64,000 bases of DNA from Crotophaga sulcirostris (Eukaryota > Chordata > Aves > Cuculiformes > Crotophagidae): NCBI GenBank assembly GCA_013397455.1, contig VYZB01000036.1, positions 655,366-719,365 of the forward strand. Reading direction: 5' to 3'. The notes under the pieces were generated by a model. It was not told the origin of the DNA, searched no databases, and worked only from the letters and a program-made list of their open reading frames with translations. The position numbers and the translations under genes were made by a program. Shown in pieces: positions 12,861 to 25,700 of the stretch (the first letter of the stretch is position 1; each line of letters starts with the position of its first letter).

Positions 12861-15800
12861 CTCTGCCAATGGCCAAATAAGAAAAGGCTAAGGCTGCTGA
12901 CATCTATGCCAAACATATTTAAAAGCCCAATTTGATAAGCAGTGCAGTTCCCTTCTCCTGAAGAATAGAGGAATGGAACTACTGATACATGGAAAGTTAT
13001 TTTAGTAGGAAGAGAAGAATATTCTATGTGGAGCTCCAAGCTACATGACAGGAGATTTTGATGTAGTTCCCAACTCAGACACCTGTGTGACCTTTAACAT
13101 TTTGCTCTCTGTATAATAGCCTTATATCCATCAGCTATGGGGAAATTTTCAGACTGAAAGACTAAAAGCCCTTTTAATGACAGTGACCCACTCAGACAGC
13201 AGGGAATGAAAGCTGTATAGTTGTAAGCATAGACAAGTGAGAGTCCAGGTTCCAGTCTTGTTAAGAGAAAAGTGGTGGTAAAATTTAATGCCTCTATCTA
13301 ATCTCTTTTTTTTCTTTTTTTTTTGTGCTTGGAAGAGAGTGGAGAAATGGATGTATGCACTCAGTCATTGTGCCAGAGTGAAATGTAGACTAAAGAGATT
13401 ATTTATTTAAGGGAAGCTGTTTAAAGGAGAAAGAAAAAGAAGCTATTAAGCATTTGCCTCTTATCAAAATTTGATGCTTTGGATACCTAATTCCCATTTG
13501 TGCACCTGAAAATCTCTTTCTTTATTCTTATGCAGATGGAAATTATATATATATTTTAAAAAGTATTTCTTTACTAGTTTTCCTGTCTTCTTTTCTTGAC
13601 AGTATTTAACGGTTGAATGTCCATATTTTCCCTATTAGTCAGGTGATACAACTAGATGAACTATCAGGACCAGGCTTGGAATCAGCTCTGCTGCATCTAA
13701 CGGATCAGGCAGTAGTTCCTTTGAATTGGAGAATAAGAAGCATGTTCAAAGGCAGAGATACACTATCTAGTCCTGGAAGATATGGCAATCAACACCTCTC
13801 AGTTACCCAGAGGCTTTCTCTCACTGGAAGAAGTGACTAGAATGGACTCTCGAGTTGTTCCCAGATAGTTAAAGCAGCTATCTATAACTCAGTAAGTACC
13901 ACAGAGTGCATTTGTATTTCAAGCTCAGGTTGTATTTCTGAAATCTGTTGCAATCTAAATTTCAAGCCAGCATTCAAGCCTGTGAAGCTACAAAAATCTG
14001 CCTGTGGTGAGTAGCTGTGGGCAATGAAGATCAGTGTACTGCAGTGCTTGATGACACAGTATTTAAACACTACTCCCCAGTGCAGTGAACATTTAATAAA
14101 CTCCAAGTGTTGTTAGCAGACTTGGGAAATTCAGGATCCCCAATGATAAATAGGAAGGAGGACAAGAAGACAACAGATGTTAATGTGCATGTAGAAATAT
14201 CATATGAAACCTCCAAAGACTTGACAGCTATGGTATTCATCATTATGTCAATACTGAAGAAAATATACCTATTGTATTGTATAAAAATATATATGTGATT
14301 TGTTTCACTGTCACTTAAGAAAATTATGTGTTACATCACTGGAAAGATTATATACTAAACCCTATTCAAAGGTTGACATAGTATTCTAAGACAAATATAC
14401 CTTATAATATTTTTCTGGTAACAGCCTAATTTCGAAAAAAAATATGTGCCATACTGTGATATAGTTCAGGCACATTATGATTGAAATGAGGCAACAAGGT
14501 TGAAATTTTTGTCCGTTATGATTATCATGACACTGCTGTGCTGTGAATGCTTTATTTGGGCAGGTTTCCAAATCTGAAATGATAATTCTAGACATGTTTT
14601 GTTTTTATTGTGCAAAGCTGAAACTTTTTTTTTAAAAAAAGCCATAAAGATATAATAAATATACAAATTTCAGCAAGCAGTGATTTGTGGAAAAGCTGTA
14701 TTCTAAGAAACTTTGCTATATGCATATATTAAATTTAATTGATCATCTACACACTTCACAGCTAGTTTCTCAACGAAATGGAGCAACTGGAAGATGGCAA
14801 CCTCTTATTGTGGAAGGTTATACAAAATGCCTGTTTTTTGACCTCCACCCTGATACAAACACCTTTTCAAAAGAGACAACTCACTTCTGCAGGTGAATAA
14901 TTCTGTTGAGGTCAAAGGCTCTTTAAAACTGTTACTGATTGTTGGAATGTCTGCAGTGTTTGTGAGCACTTGTTGTGGGCAAGCAATTTAAAGTGAGAAT
15001 GTGAGCAAAGTCAGTCAAAAACTTTATATTTGATCATTTCACATGGTAGTGATGAAACATTATTATCAATATTATCAACTATCTCTCTGAGCTGGAGCCT
15101 GCATAGGAAAGGACTGGCCTGTTTGGATTGTTTTATAACAAGGGCAGTCTATAAAACCTCTGAAACAGAGAATTAAGCAAACCCTCTTTTCAGATCATAA
15201 TGTAGCGGAGTTCTTGTGATTTTGAGGATAGTACATTTTGACCTTACTTCCTGCATTTTTTTCTGGATCAAACAAGTCTGGGTAAGGCTTATGTACTGGA
15301 TCTCTAAAGATCAAGGACCTGAGGCATTTAAGACTACTCTCAATCTATCATTTCTAAATACCGCTCACTTTTCTTTTTCAGCAGTGGCTGCTTGCCCTTC
15401 TCCAGCTATGTGCCACAATCATTTAAAGTTTTTTTTTTTCCTTTGAACTGACTGCATATTTCTAAGAAATTTGTGATGCAGGAATGAGGCATATAGGTGA
15501 AGAAATGTGAACATTAGTCTGATATATCAGACTGAAATATGCATTATTTTCAATTATAATTGCATTGTTCCATTTTGTAGGATTGGGATAATCAGTGAGT
15601 GATAATTGATGTCTGCTAATATCTATTAATAATTGGATTTGTCATGAAATTTAAGGACAAGAAAAGTATAAGATTACTCTATTAATCCATTCAGCAGGTT
15701 CTACAAAGACTTACTGCTTTGGTTACTGCCCTTTCTATCTGTGACTCACAACTCACAACAAATAATTGCTTCAGAGCCTGGTCACACACTTTTTTTCAGA

Positions 15801-16499
15801 GAAAAGGTTAGGGCATAAGAAGACACAGAAGTTCTTAGCTGTAAATTCTAGACTTACTTGATAGGTGGGACTTCTTATGAGCCTTTGCTAATTTAAATCT
15901 CATTTGTAAAAGCGAAAGAGTAGGGTCAATGATCCACCTAGCTTTATAGCTTCTCTGTATCAATGCTAATGCAAGATATTCTTTAGGGAGGGTATGTGTG
16001 ACTGGCCACAGTCTGTGGTCTGCTTTATTTGTACCTTCCCAGATCCCAGAATCATTGGGTTAGGGATGTTTGGGAGTATATCCCTGTCTCTTCTCTTAAC
16101 TATGTAATTCTGAATTTGTTCATTGCATCTGTTGGAGGGAAAATTCAGTTTCTCATGTATTATCTTTTTATTAAATGTATGTACAATGACTTTCACTATC
16201 AGAGCCTCTAGAAATGCTAATATAATTAAAAGTAATTTGTTATCCAATCCTTTAATAGGTTTTCTAATAAAGGTACAAAACTCAAATGTAGCACCAGCCT
16301 GTTTTCTATGTAAAAGTTGTGCTATACCCAAACCAGAGATAGTCAGGGAAGTCTGGAGAAGAGCAAGGAAAGAGCTAGAGTTTTATACTGGAATATTTGT
16401 GCAGTGGGTTATGAATGTTGTCATTCCTCTGTTCTGGAAGAGTCCTCAGAACTGTTTTAAAGTTATTGAGCTAAGGGGTTCTTGTGAAAGAACGTTGTA
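12861..16499. other. AT-rich non-coding DNA with small palindromes
   Basis: No gene is recognised. T-rich tracts lie at 13,306-13,324 (T8 C T10). An 18-bp perfect palindrome lies at 15,516-15,533 and a 12-bp one at 15,551-15,562. Opposing frames of 121 and 125 codons overlap at 15,966-16,500. They have no recognisable domain and are probably chance. Confidence 0.65.
15516..15533. repeat. 18-bp perfect palindrome
   Basis: The sequence AGTCTGATATATCAGACT equals its own reverse complement across all 18 bases. A second perfect palindrome, CAATTATAATTG, lies 17 bases to the right. They could form small cruciforms or bind dimeric factors, but in AT-rich DNA they may be coincidental. Confidence 0.8.
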
Positions 16500-16965
16500 A
16501 CCCATACTGGAGTCCATGACAATGTCTCTAGTATCATTCCTGAGGCTAATGCACAGCATGCCACTGCTTAGACTTTGAACCATTGATCTCTGCACTCTGA
16601 GCCCCTCTGTCCAGTCATTTGTCCACCACATCACGGTCTACTCATCTAACATATTTCTCTCCAACTTATTTTACCCAAGTAATCTTTTCCTGCAACCTCT
16701 GTTGTGTGTACCTTTCTCCTCCAGATCTTGCTACTAGGCGTGGAGTCATGGGAACAGAACTTGCCATTAAATAATGAGACAAGTACCTTACCTGTTTCCG
16801 TCTTCCTCATCACTAGGTTGCCTATCCAGTTCACCAGCAGGATCTTGTTTTCCTTGGAACTCCTTTTGCTTCTGATGTTCCTGCAGAAGTTCTTCTTGCT
16901 GTCCTTTCACAACTTTTGCCAATTTCAGCTCCAGCCAAAATCCGGCTTTCCTAATTTCACCCCTG
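16500..16965 (-). mobile_element. Old, decayed CR1 LINE ORF2 remnant, reverse strand
   Basis: Read on the reverse strand, this region carries pieces of CR1 ORF2 in the expected order. First (about 16,960-16,850) comes a stretch reading RKAGFWLELKLAKVVK, which resembles the linker between the endonuclease and reverse-transcriptase domains. After a frame change comes RKTETGKVLVSLFN and then GKDYLGKI, again linker-like. At about 16,635-16,500 the nucleotides align with the reverse-transcriptase region of the CR1 copy at 54.40-54.56 kb ('gatcaatggttcaaagtctaag' against 'agtcaatggttcgatgtccaag', followed by a 'gacat..atggac' match). The conserved block in between seems deleted. The copy is far more diverged than the other CR1s here and is broken by stops and frameshifts. 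I compared it from knowledge of the family and by eye, so the ends are approximate. Confidence 0.5.
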
Positions 16966-17636
16966 AATCAAAAATGTAATACCACCACCGTTCTTAAGAA
17001 GTCCGTCTCATTGCCTCTTCCTTATACTGAAATTATTTAAAAAATATTAATTTTAAGGCATACACTTTTTTCAGTTTTCTGTCATATTTAGTCTCTCTTC
17101 TGAGCTTTTTTTTTGTGTGCATGTATTGAAGGTTTCCATAAAAGTAGTTTGCTTTTTTTTTTCTCTTCTTTTAATCAAAGCAGGCATTCTCATGTGCACA
17201 TTTGTCTGATATTAAGGTGTTGAGGAGATAAGCCCTTATGCATGTCAATAAAGTTTTAGGTCTTAATTCTTCTACTATACTAGAATAGAAACACGAAACT
17301 GGCTAAAAGTTTGTGATTGGTTGAACCACCCAAATGGGAATGCTGAAAAAGAAGTGAACAGCTCTGCAAAGGATTCAAGGAAGGTTTTTTTTATGCATTT
17401 CTTTGTTCAGAGACCTGGCATTGACTTTCATAGGAATTTTATGTAAGTTGGATTAAATGATCAGCATTCTAATAGCTATTTCCATAATAACACACTGTAG
17501 AATTAATAAGTAACGTACAGACAACGTCTGGAAATCCCATTGCTCACACTCCTCAGAGGTAGTTAGGGCGTCCAGGGAGAAAATATACGGAAAGAAAACA
17601 CATACTTTCAAACACAGACCTTAATTTTAATTAAAA
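16966..17636. other. AT-rich non-coding DNA
   Basis: I see no gene or repeat family. Several poly-T runs are present (for example around 17,107-17,116 and 17,153-17,162). Confidence 0.75.
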
Positions 17637-17641
17637 NNNNN
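17637..17641. other. Assembly gap (five N)
   Basis: Five undetermined bases lie between a TTAA-rich stretch and a TTTA-rich microsatellite. The true gap length is not known from the sequence; short N runs are often placeholders or low-confidence consensus positions. Confidence 0.99.
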
Positions 17642-17694
17642 ATAAATATTTATTTATTAGATTTTTCCCTGTCAGTTTATTTATTTATTTTTAT
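17642..17694. repeat. (TTTA)n-rich simple repeat
   Basis: Two TTTA-type stretches (17,642-17,659 and 17,676-17,692) are split by a short unique piece. The five-N gap touches the left edge, so the tract may be collapsed in the assembly. Confidence 0.75.
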
Positions 17695-20600
17695 AGCTGC
17701 AGATGTACTAAAGGCTCACTTTCAGCATGTCCATAATACGAATGCAAAGTTGCAGGGTTTTCTACATGCCTGTTCCTCCAGTCCCTCAAGCAGTCCATAA
17801 AGTCAATGCTTTCTTAGTGTCTCCTTCTCTGCTGCCACGACCCTGAAGGGGGTAGAATTATAGGTCTCCTTTCTCTAAGACAATAGATTTGGTCTAATTT
17901 GACAAGATAGATACATTCACCTGGGGTAGCAACAGCATCATTGTTTTTCAATATGTTCAGGCATCCTGTTAAGCATTCACTCTGGCCTCTTTTAACTGCT
18001 ATCTCTGTTGGGCAAGGTATTGCAGCATCTCTGCAGAGTTCTATTCTGTACTGGGCTTCTTTTGTGCAACGAAATGATGCTCTTAGGAAGATAAAACTTT
18101 AATTTATCTTAATTTTCAGAGAGTAACTATGTTTTATGCAAGTTATATCAGTTATGGAAATAAACTGATCACTACTGACCATTGTAAGACTGTTTTTAGT
18201 AAATGTGTATTTGATTTTGAACACGTCAAAACTTCTCCCCCTGAGATGCATTTGGTTATATACCTCAGTAGCCTTGAATTTCTGTGTTGAAAAAACGGTC
18301 AGCAGATACAGTTCTCTTTACATGTTTTAGTGAATCTTGTGCTGGCTTGAATACCACATCTGTTTTAAGATTTCTTCATTATGCGTTGCAGAGATGTTAA
18401 ACCTAGAACAGGTTGAATAACAATTTTTCTGTCTAGGGAAAATAAGGAACTAGAAAACACCATGGTAGTTACACACTCATTTTATTTTCTACAGGAATAA
18501 AACATAGCGAAACAGTTATGATGCATTCAAAATATAGAAAACATGCAGTTTGGGAAACTTAATTAAGTGAGAAAGAAAAAAAAGAGATATTTCTTGTTCA
18601 ATGTACCGCTGTGCTGCTAAGCAAGAACAATGAAACCGTGACCATAAACATCTTAATTTCTCCCCAAGTACATATTACAGTGATGGCCTGTGTCCATATT
18701 CTCATAAGAATACAACAGTATATTGTTGTCTCTTGGGAAGCCATAGTTTTGTTTTTTGCAGATGTGTTGCTAAAGCTACCCATCACAATTAATTAAGTTT
18801 TTTGAAGATGGCCAGTCTTACTCAAGCTGTAAGTGAAAACAAAACCTTGATTCTGCCTTTAGCCTCCCTTCCCCCCTCCAAGAAAACTACCCCAGTTTGT
18901 TCTCTATTGCATTCATTGTCATGAGAGAAAAAAAACCATTGTGGCTCCTGGAAACCCTTTCCAAACAAGAATAGTAGATAAGAAACCATGTACAATGAAG
19001 TTATTATTCTTCAAATATATAATTGCAATAATAAAACTCAGAAGACTAAGCCTAAATTTTTTTTGACTAATTGTTTTGCTCTCTCCCTCCACTGCTTCAT
19101 TCGTCTAAGGGCTCCACGTTACTGGAAGGAACCATAGGTCTGCAGTTTCAGCCACAACCTTTCTCCTGATATGGCTTATCTCGACAGAGTCAGGGTAGCT
19201 TGTCTCACAGCATCCCAAAGTGGGAGTGCAGTAACTATGACAGCACTATCAATGATACAGTTTCTTGGGCAGGATAACTGCAGAGATTAGAGGCAGGATC
19301 TTCTGCCCTGTAGCCTTCTGCAGGGGGCGTGAAAATTCACCCCCATAAAACAAGACATCTCAACTGAAACTACAAAATTCTTGTGCTTTATTAACTAGGA
19401 GGTGCCAACACTTCCCACTGTTAAAAAATAAGTATTTTGTTGCCAAACTTCTGTGATTCCTTTGGACAGTACAAGGCAAGATAAAGAATCCAAGGCAACA
19501 TTTCACACATCCTTTCACAGCATTTAGCAGCCTCCAGGCACGTGCACCAGCAAGTTGTACATGGGCACTAATAATGCAGCAAGGTGGTTGCTAGGGTTAC
19601 CACAATATGACAAAAAAAACAGAAAACAAAAGCGAAGGAACCACACTGCCCAATATAATTCCTGTCAAGCACATTTCCTCTCATGCTGCCTTAAGCAACG
19701 ATAGAAGAAAAGACAAGTCTTTGGTAGGAATGCAAAAAAAGAGAGTTGTATTGTAGCGTGCAGCTTAATGCAAGAGGCTACTTATCTGCAGATTGGATAG
19801 ACACCTATTACCTGTCCCTATAAGTGAGATCACAGCTATTGCATACCCGAATTGAACTATTTCAGCTGGAGAAATCATTCTCTAAAAAAAAAAATCTGGA
19901 GAAGTTATCATTGCAATCTTGGTCCTTCCCTTCCCTTTTTTTCCTTTCTTTTCCTGGATTAAAATGCCTTGCTTATTTAGTAAACCATGGTTGTATTTGC
20001 TGTGCTTTGGCTGCATTGCAAGGTTAATATAGAGATGTACTCGAGACAGGCAGTCAAAAAGATAATAAGCCTTCATAAAAAGAAAGCTCTTTCTTTATTC
20101 ATTGTTGCTACTGCATCACATAAGAGTAGGGAAATGACATCTTAATTCTTTAAAGGCAACAACACCCTGATACAAATGTCAGAAATCCAGGAATAAAGTA
20201 GGAAAAAAAAAATAAAAAAAATCACCTTCTCAAAGTTAATAAAGTTTCCAACCAAATCCAGACTTCTGAATCAGCAGTTACCTCTATAAAGCACTGAGTT
20301 AGACAGTGGGTCTAATTCTCTCAACTGACTCTAAGGATGATCTAATGACTAACTTACAAGTCTGCAGAACGAAGATGAGTAAAATCTAGTTGATAAGGTA
20401 ATTTGATATCTGCCAGTCCATGACATTATGCTTATTTATTTAGTTTACAGAAAAATAAAAGGTTTCTGTTCTAAACATAAATTTTTGACTGAGGGAAAAG
20501 GTAAAAATATTTCTGTTTTTTTCAGGACTCAAAGGGGACCAGGATAGGGGTGAGTTAATAACTTTGTTTTCTTGATGTATATCTTCCCTTGTTTAGAAAT

Positions 20601-21925
20601 TTTGGAGGTCTTCTTCTTCCCTGTGCTCTCCTAACCTGATAATACACAATCTTTTTTCACCTGTTTCTGGAATAGGTGTAAATATTGTGTAACCAAAGGG
20701 AAAAGTACCATTTATTTGCTACAGACATCTGCTTAACTGGCAGTAAAAAGACAACAGTATCTGATATTTTTTTAACTTAAAATAATGAAATCCGAGTGAC
20801 ACTGAGATCTCCTTTTATTTCTAAACTTCACACAAGAATTTTACCTCTAAGTACTAACTGATCACGCCTACAATAATATTTTTCTTTATTTTTCTCCAAG
20901 TAGCAGTTAGCATGATAGATAAACACAGGAGAAAGGAGAGGAAATGGTGCTCTCAAGAAATCTGATGAACAATGCAATTGCTCTATGCCTGCAGGAAAAG
21001 AAAGTCTATGAGGTTCTTTTTCTATTGTATATGAACTTACTGGCTGCAGATTCAGTGCCTTTATTTTATCTTTATTTTTCATTTTGAACTTGGGAGTATT
21101 TGAAGCTAGGAAAATGACTGAGAGATCGCACTGCACAAAATACAGAGGCATGCAAAACTTCCTGCATCTGAAGCTCCCCAGAGATCTTTGCCAGAGGTCT
21201 CTCTTGGGAAAAAATGCAGAAGAGATCATGTCCATTACATCGAAGGTTATAGACTGGTATATTTTCAAAGGGAATTGATTAATGTCTTCCCTGCACAATG
21301 GGTGAGATGGTGCAGCTAAGGTGCTTCTGAAAGCCCAGCTAGTGTCTCTGAACAGAGCTGTACCACACTGTCATATGTATGTATTAATTCTTTGGAGTAA
21401 GGTCACACACACCTGGCACAGTTCAACATTATGTTACTCACCTTGAATCTAAACACTTTCAGTAAGAAACAGTACCTCACGTACCATAGCATAAACGTTC
21501 ACAGGTAGCAAGCAGTGATTTTTCTTGTTCTACAGAAGTACTTCTTGAACACTGGTCACCTTACCTTTTTTGAAGTAACAGCTGCTGAGTATCTCATAGA
21601 GTTACCCTCATGGTTTTAATTTACTACTCAAATATTAATGCTCATTTATTTTTTGTATTGCATCCCTTGTTTGCTTGCTTGTGTTAGAAGGTTGGCATAC
21701 TTTTCCCATTTCCATGACCCATTTTCTGATACCCTCCTGAGCCCTTGAGTCATTCTTGAGATGCATTGGCTTAGAGCATTTATAAAGATAATTTATTAAT
21801 ATGCTGTTCCTTATGTTGCTTTAAAGAATGACTGCCGGATATCTCATTGAAGATGCACAAGGGACTGAGCCCTCTGTTTTTGTTCAGCATGTGCATCATG
21901 TCCTGATCTCAGAGCATTTAGGCGT
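17695..21925. other. AT-rich non-coding DNA, no confident gene
   Basis: No recognisable gene, RNA or transposon is seen. The longest open frame of the window outside any repeat lies here on the reverse strand (20,828-21,298, 156 codons). It has many aromatic and cysteine residues and no domain I can name. Opposing frames of about 62 codons at 18,598-18,796 overlap almost exactly, which is typical of chance. A purine/pyrimidine-mixed stretch at 19,080-19,340 has somewhat higher GC but no identifiable feature. Confidence 0.65.
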
Positions 21926-22798
21926 TTCAAGCTTGCAGATGACACTAAACTGGGTGGAAGTGTTGATCTGCTTGAGGGTAGGGAAGCTTTGCAGAGGGAT
22001 CTGGACAGGTTGGATCAATGGCCTAGGACCAATAGGGTGAAGTTCAACAAGGCGAAGTGCTGAGTCCTGCACTTGGGACACAACAACCCCAGGCAGCGTT
22101 ATAGACCTGGGGGAGAATGCCTGGAGAGGCTGCCTGGCAGAGGAGGACCTGGGATGGTAGTTGACAACCGGTTGAATGTGAGCCAGCAGGGTGCCCAGGT
22201 GGCCAAGAAGGCCAATGGCATCTTGGCCTGTATCAGAAACAGCGTGGCCAGCAGGAGCAGAGTTTGATTGTGCCCCTGTACTCAGCACTGGTGAGGCCGC
22301 ACCTCAAGTGCTGTGTGCAGTTCTGGGCCCCTCACTACAAGAAGGACATTGAGGTGCTGGAGCGTGTCCAGAGAAGGGCAGTGAGGCTGGTGAAGGGGCT
22401 GGAGAACAAGTCTTATGAGGAGCGGCTGAGGGAACTGGGACTGTTTAGCTTAGTGAAGAGGAGGCTGGGGGGAGACCTCATCACTATCTACAGCTGCCTG
22501 AACGGAGGTTGTAGTGAGGTGAGTGTTTGTCTCTTCTCCCAGGTGACAGATGATAGGACGAGAGATAATGACCTCAAGTTGCACCAGGGCAGGTTCAGAC
22601 TAGACATCAGGACAAATTTCTTCACTGAAAGGGTGGTCAGGCACTGGCAGAGGCTGCCCAGGGAGGTGGATAAGTCTTAATCCCTGGAAGCGTTTAAAGG
22701 ATGGGTAGATGAGTTTCTCAGGGTTATGGTGTAGTAGTGGACAAATATGGGTGGACTTGATGAGGTCTTTTCCAACCAGCCAATTCTATGATTCTAAG
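21926..22798 (+). mobile_element. CR1 LINE 3' half, 5'-truncated at the reverse-transcriptase active site
   Basis: This CR1 copy begins at the reverse-transcriptase catalytic box: the reading LADDTKLGG appears at 21,932-21,958, where the family has FADD, so Phe is replaced by Leu and both aspartates remain. It continues through the rest of ORF2 ([51 protein letters not shown]). Stop codons and frame changes break the left part; the right part is open for 138 codons (22,264-22,680). The 3' end has two octamers, ATTCTATG and ATTCTAAG (22,783-22,798). Its right portion is close to the copy at 5.2-5.7 kb, so both belong to the same or neighbouring subfamilies. It cannot move by itself, since the endonuclease and most of the polymerase are missing. 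Confidence 0.95.
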
Positions 22799-25700
22799 AG
22801 AAACTTCAGGTATAAACCAGATCAGACAAAGCTTGAAAGACAACTTGTCCAGGAGGAGAAACACAAAGGTTGAAAACATTATTATGTTGTTTCTACTTTG
22901 GAAGCATAAAGACAGGAAACTACCAAATGTGTCATGTCACTACCTGCAGCTTAGGCTGACTGAAAGAAGATTACATTTTCACCAAGATTTTTTTCGCCCC
23001 CTTTTCTGAAAGTAAGCAGGACTCTGGCTCTGTGGCATTTTAAGAAAGCCACAAAATTTACCTAGAAATGTGATTTCCCCCCATCTTCTTTGTTCATAGG
23101 TAGCAGGGGAGGTCTTCCAGCAAAAGAGAATACCTTTATCTTTAACATTTCATTTAACATTAAAAAAAGCAGACTGATTCTACCAACCAAAAAGTTGTTT
23201 AAAAACAAAGTACATTTTTTTAGTCTCAAAAGTTTTCCGTGTGATTATTTTACTCAATTGTTTTTTGGATTATATTATTAGTATACACATTCAACTGATC
23301 AAACTCTTTAACTGTTAGTTTATCTAAGATGCACCTGAATTTATGGACTGTTACAAAAGAGTGCAATATAAGCTAGAAGTTTGTCACAGAACTTGATGAA
23401 GCTTTCTACAGAGAACCTGGGTGGAACTTCAGCTAATAGCAGGAGCTACTGCAGTATCTTCACCCTCTTAATACCATAACTCACACCCAGACAAGAAACT
23501 ACTTGCTACAGTGCAAATAGAAAGCATATCACACTTAGGATGGATAGAGAACACAAGAGAAGGATGAAGGTCACTGAAGAGACATTGAAAGTTCTTCTCT
23601 AAATATGTAACCTTGCACTTAAAAATCTTACTGGAAAATTAAGATATTCTCTGGAAAAGAAAGAAAAACTGTGGCTGCTGAAAGATACACCTAAGTGTGA
23701 ATTCTCTAATCAACCCTCTTGTGATATATTGGTGTGTGTAGGAAATTACCTCCTACTGTATTTTTGTTCACCTTTTTTTAGTTACTACGATAGACACGAT
23801 TTTGTATTTTTTACATTCTTTGTGGGAATGATAAATTAACAAGTTATAAAATCAGGAAAAGCTCTTCACTGCAGTACAGTTCTAAAACTCTCAGGGGAAA
23901 ATAATGGAAATGCCTTTTATAAGTAAGGTTTTGAGAAATCCAGTGACAAAATCTATTCCATTTTTCATACACTCTTCAAATATTAACAAAAACTCAACAA
24001 TATGCTGAAGTTAAACAAATGCAAAGATAAAAAGATCTGAGATATTTTTCATGTTCTTAATTGATCACTCTGTTTCAGCCTTACTATTCTAACTAGATTT
24101 TTTTATGAAGATTTTGAAGATATATGTAAATTGGATCCTGGATTTAAGTTTTGTGATATATGCTGACTGGTGAATGTCTGCATCTTTTTTTAAGCAGCCT
24201 TGAAAGGCTGATTCTGAAACAAATCATGTATTAACGCTTCCATTTACTTGTTTTTTATCTTACACAACCAATCTTTTAACTATGAATACTCATCTGTTTT
24301 CATTTATTAAGCACAGAAGAGAATCTAATGATGCCAGTTCTAAATGTTATTCTCTTGGGTCTATTTCAGACATGACACTTTCTGACACTATAGAAAGAAG
24401 TGTGAAAAATTCTGCCTTTTTATGAGGGTACCAATTTTTATTCCTTTGTAAATAATAAATTACCTAAGAGGACAAAGGATGGTAAAATGGAAAGGAGGAG
24501 AGTCAGAACTTGGGTTTCAGGTTGAACAGTTTCTGGGAAATATTTGTACCTGTGATTGCTTCAGGAATGTGTGATCTACGTATGTGCATTAAAAAAAAAA
24601 AAAAGAGCAGCTCTATTTACTGGAATAATTACAGGAATATATGACCCTTCTGCAGCCCCAGAGCTATGGACTAATCATGTAATAAATTCCATGCAGTGGA
24701 GAAAAAGACCACCAACTCTTGGAAAACAGATCTTCTTTTCACTGCATGAGCATTTAAAGACAATTTTCAAGTGATAGACAAGAAGGTAGAAGGGTTTTTT
24801 GAAAGTACCAACAAATGTTTATTCATGGATCCTGTGCACTCTCCACAGCTATGCAGGGAAACAGCTTATACATATGCAAATAGCACTGAACTGTGCATTT
24901 GTATATGAAATTACCTGATTGGCATTTCAAATCAGTGTGTCTCGTGCAGTTATGGGAGTTGTTCGATTGCCTATATTTGAAAATTCAGTCTTAAGGCACA
25001 GTTTTGCTAAAAATAAGAGCATATCCTAGTTGTCTCTGTCAAACTTTGCTTTCTTTGAAGGCTCTTTACCTATACTCTATATGCTCCTTCACTGAGATTG
25101 TCCCTGTAGAGAGGTAATTGTGTTACAATTGTAAGGCATGTATTTCTTTTCATGTAGGAGCCCTTTACAATGAAAGACATTAAACATAAATGACGGTATA
25201 TTCCAGCCTTGGTTGCAATAAATTATTCATTTTTTCTTGAGTGCCTGGATTCTAACAGTTGAAGAACTTCCCTTCTTCCTACAGAAATATCTACAGTTTC
25301 CCACACTTCTTCACATAGTTTATTGCTCTTAACCTTATAAGAAAGATAATTCATTACTCAACAGAATGTAAAATTTTCTTGCCCGTTCATGTGTTTGTCC
25401 TGTCAGTTTATAACATGCAGAGATTACATGTGGGGTGGAGTTCATCACAAAGTGTCACACATCTAAGCTTAGGTGCCTATACTCAGTGGAGAGCTTTACC
25501 TTTACGAAAATGCCCACACTCAGGTCTCTAGAGCCATTTGAGACACCATGGTGCATCAATGCCATGATACACTGCTGATAAATATGGCAAAGGACCAGTG
25601 GGAGACCTGTTTCCTTCTGTAGAATCAGCTGGAATCCAGTCAGGATATCCATCCTAGATACCTACCTGCAAGAAAATGAATCAAGTTTATTGGCACTACA

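Noticed and set aside
15966..16500. Overlapping opposite frames of 121 and 125 codons
   Set aside because: They overlap on opposite strands, have no known domain, and are of a size expected by chance in AT-rich DNA.
16792..16962. A 171-base reverse-strand exon of a host gene (good donor, open frame)
   Set aside because: The translation and the order of neighbouring segments fit CR1 ORF2 better, and the adjacent 16,500-16,640 piece aligns with the reverse-transcriptase region of the CR1 copy at 54.4 kb.
22264..22680. 138-codon frame as a host gene
   Set aside because: It is CR1 ORF2, similar to the copy at 5.2 kb.
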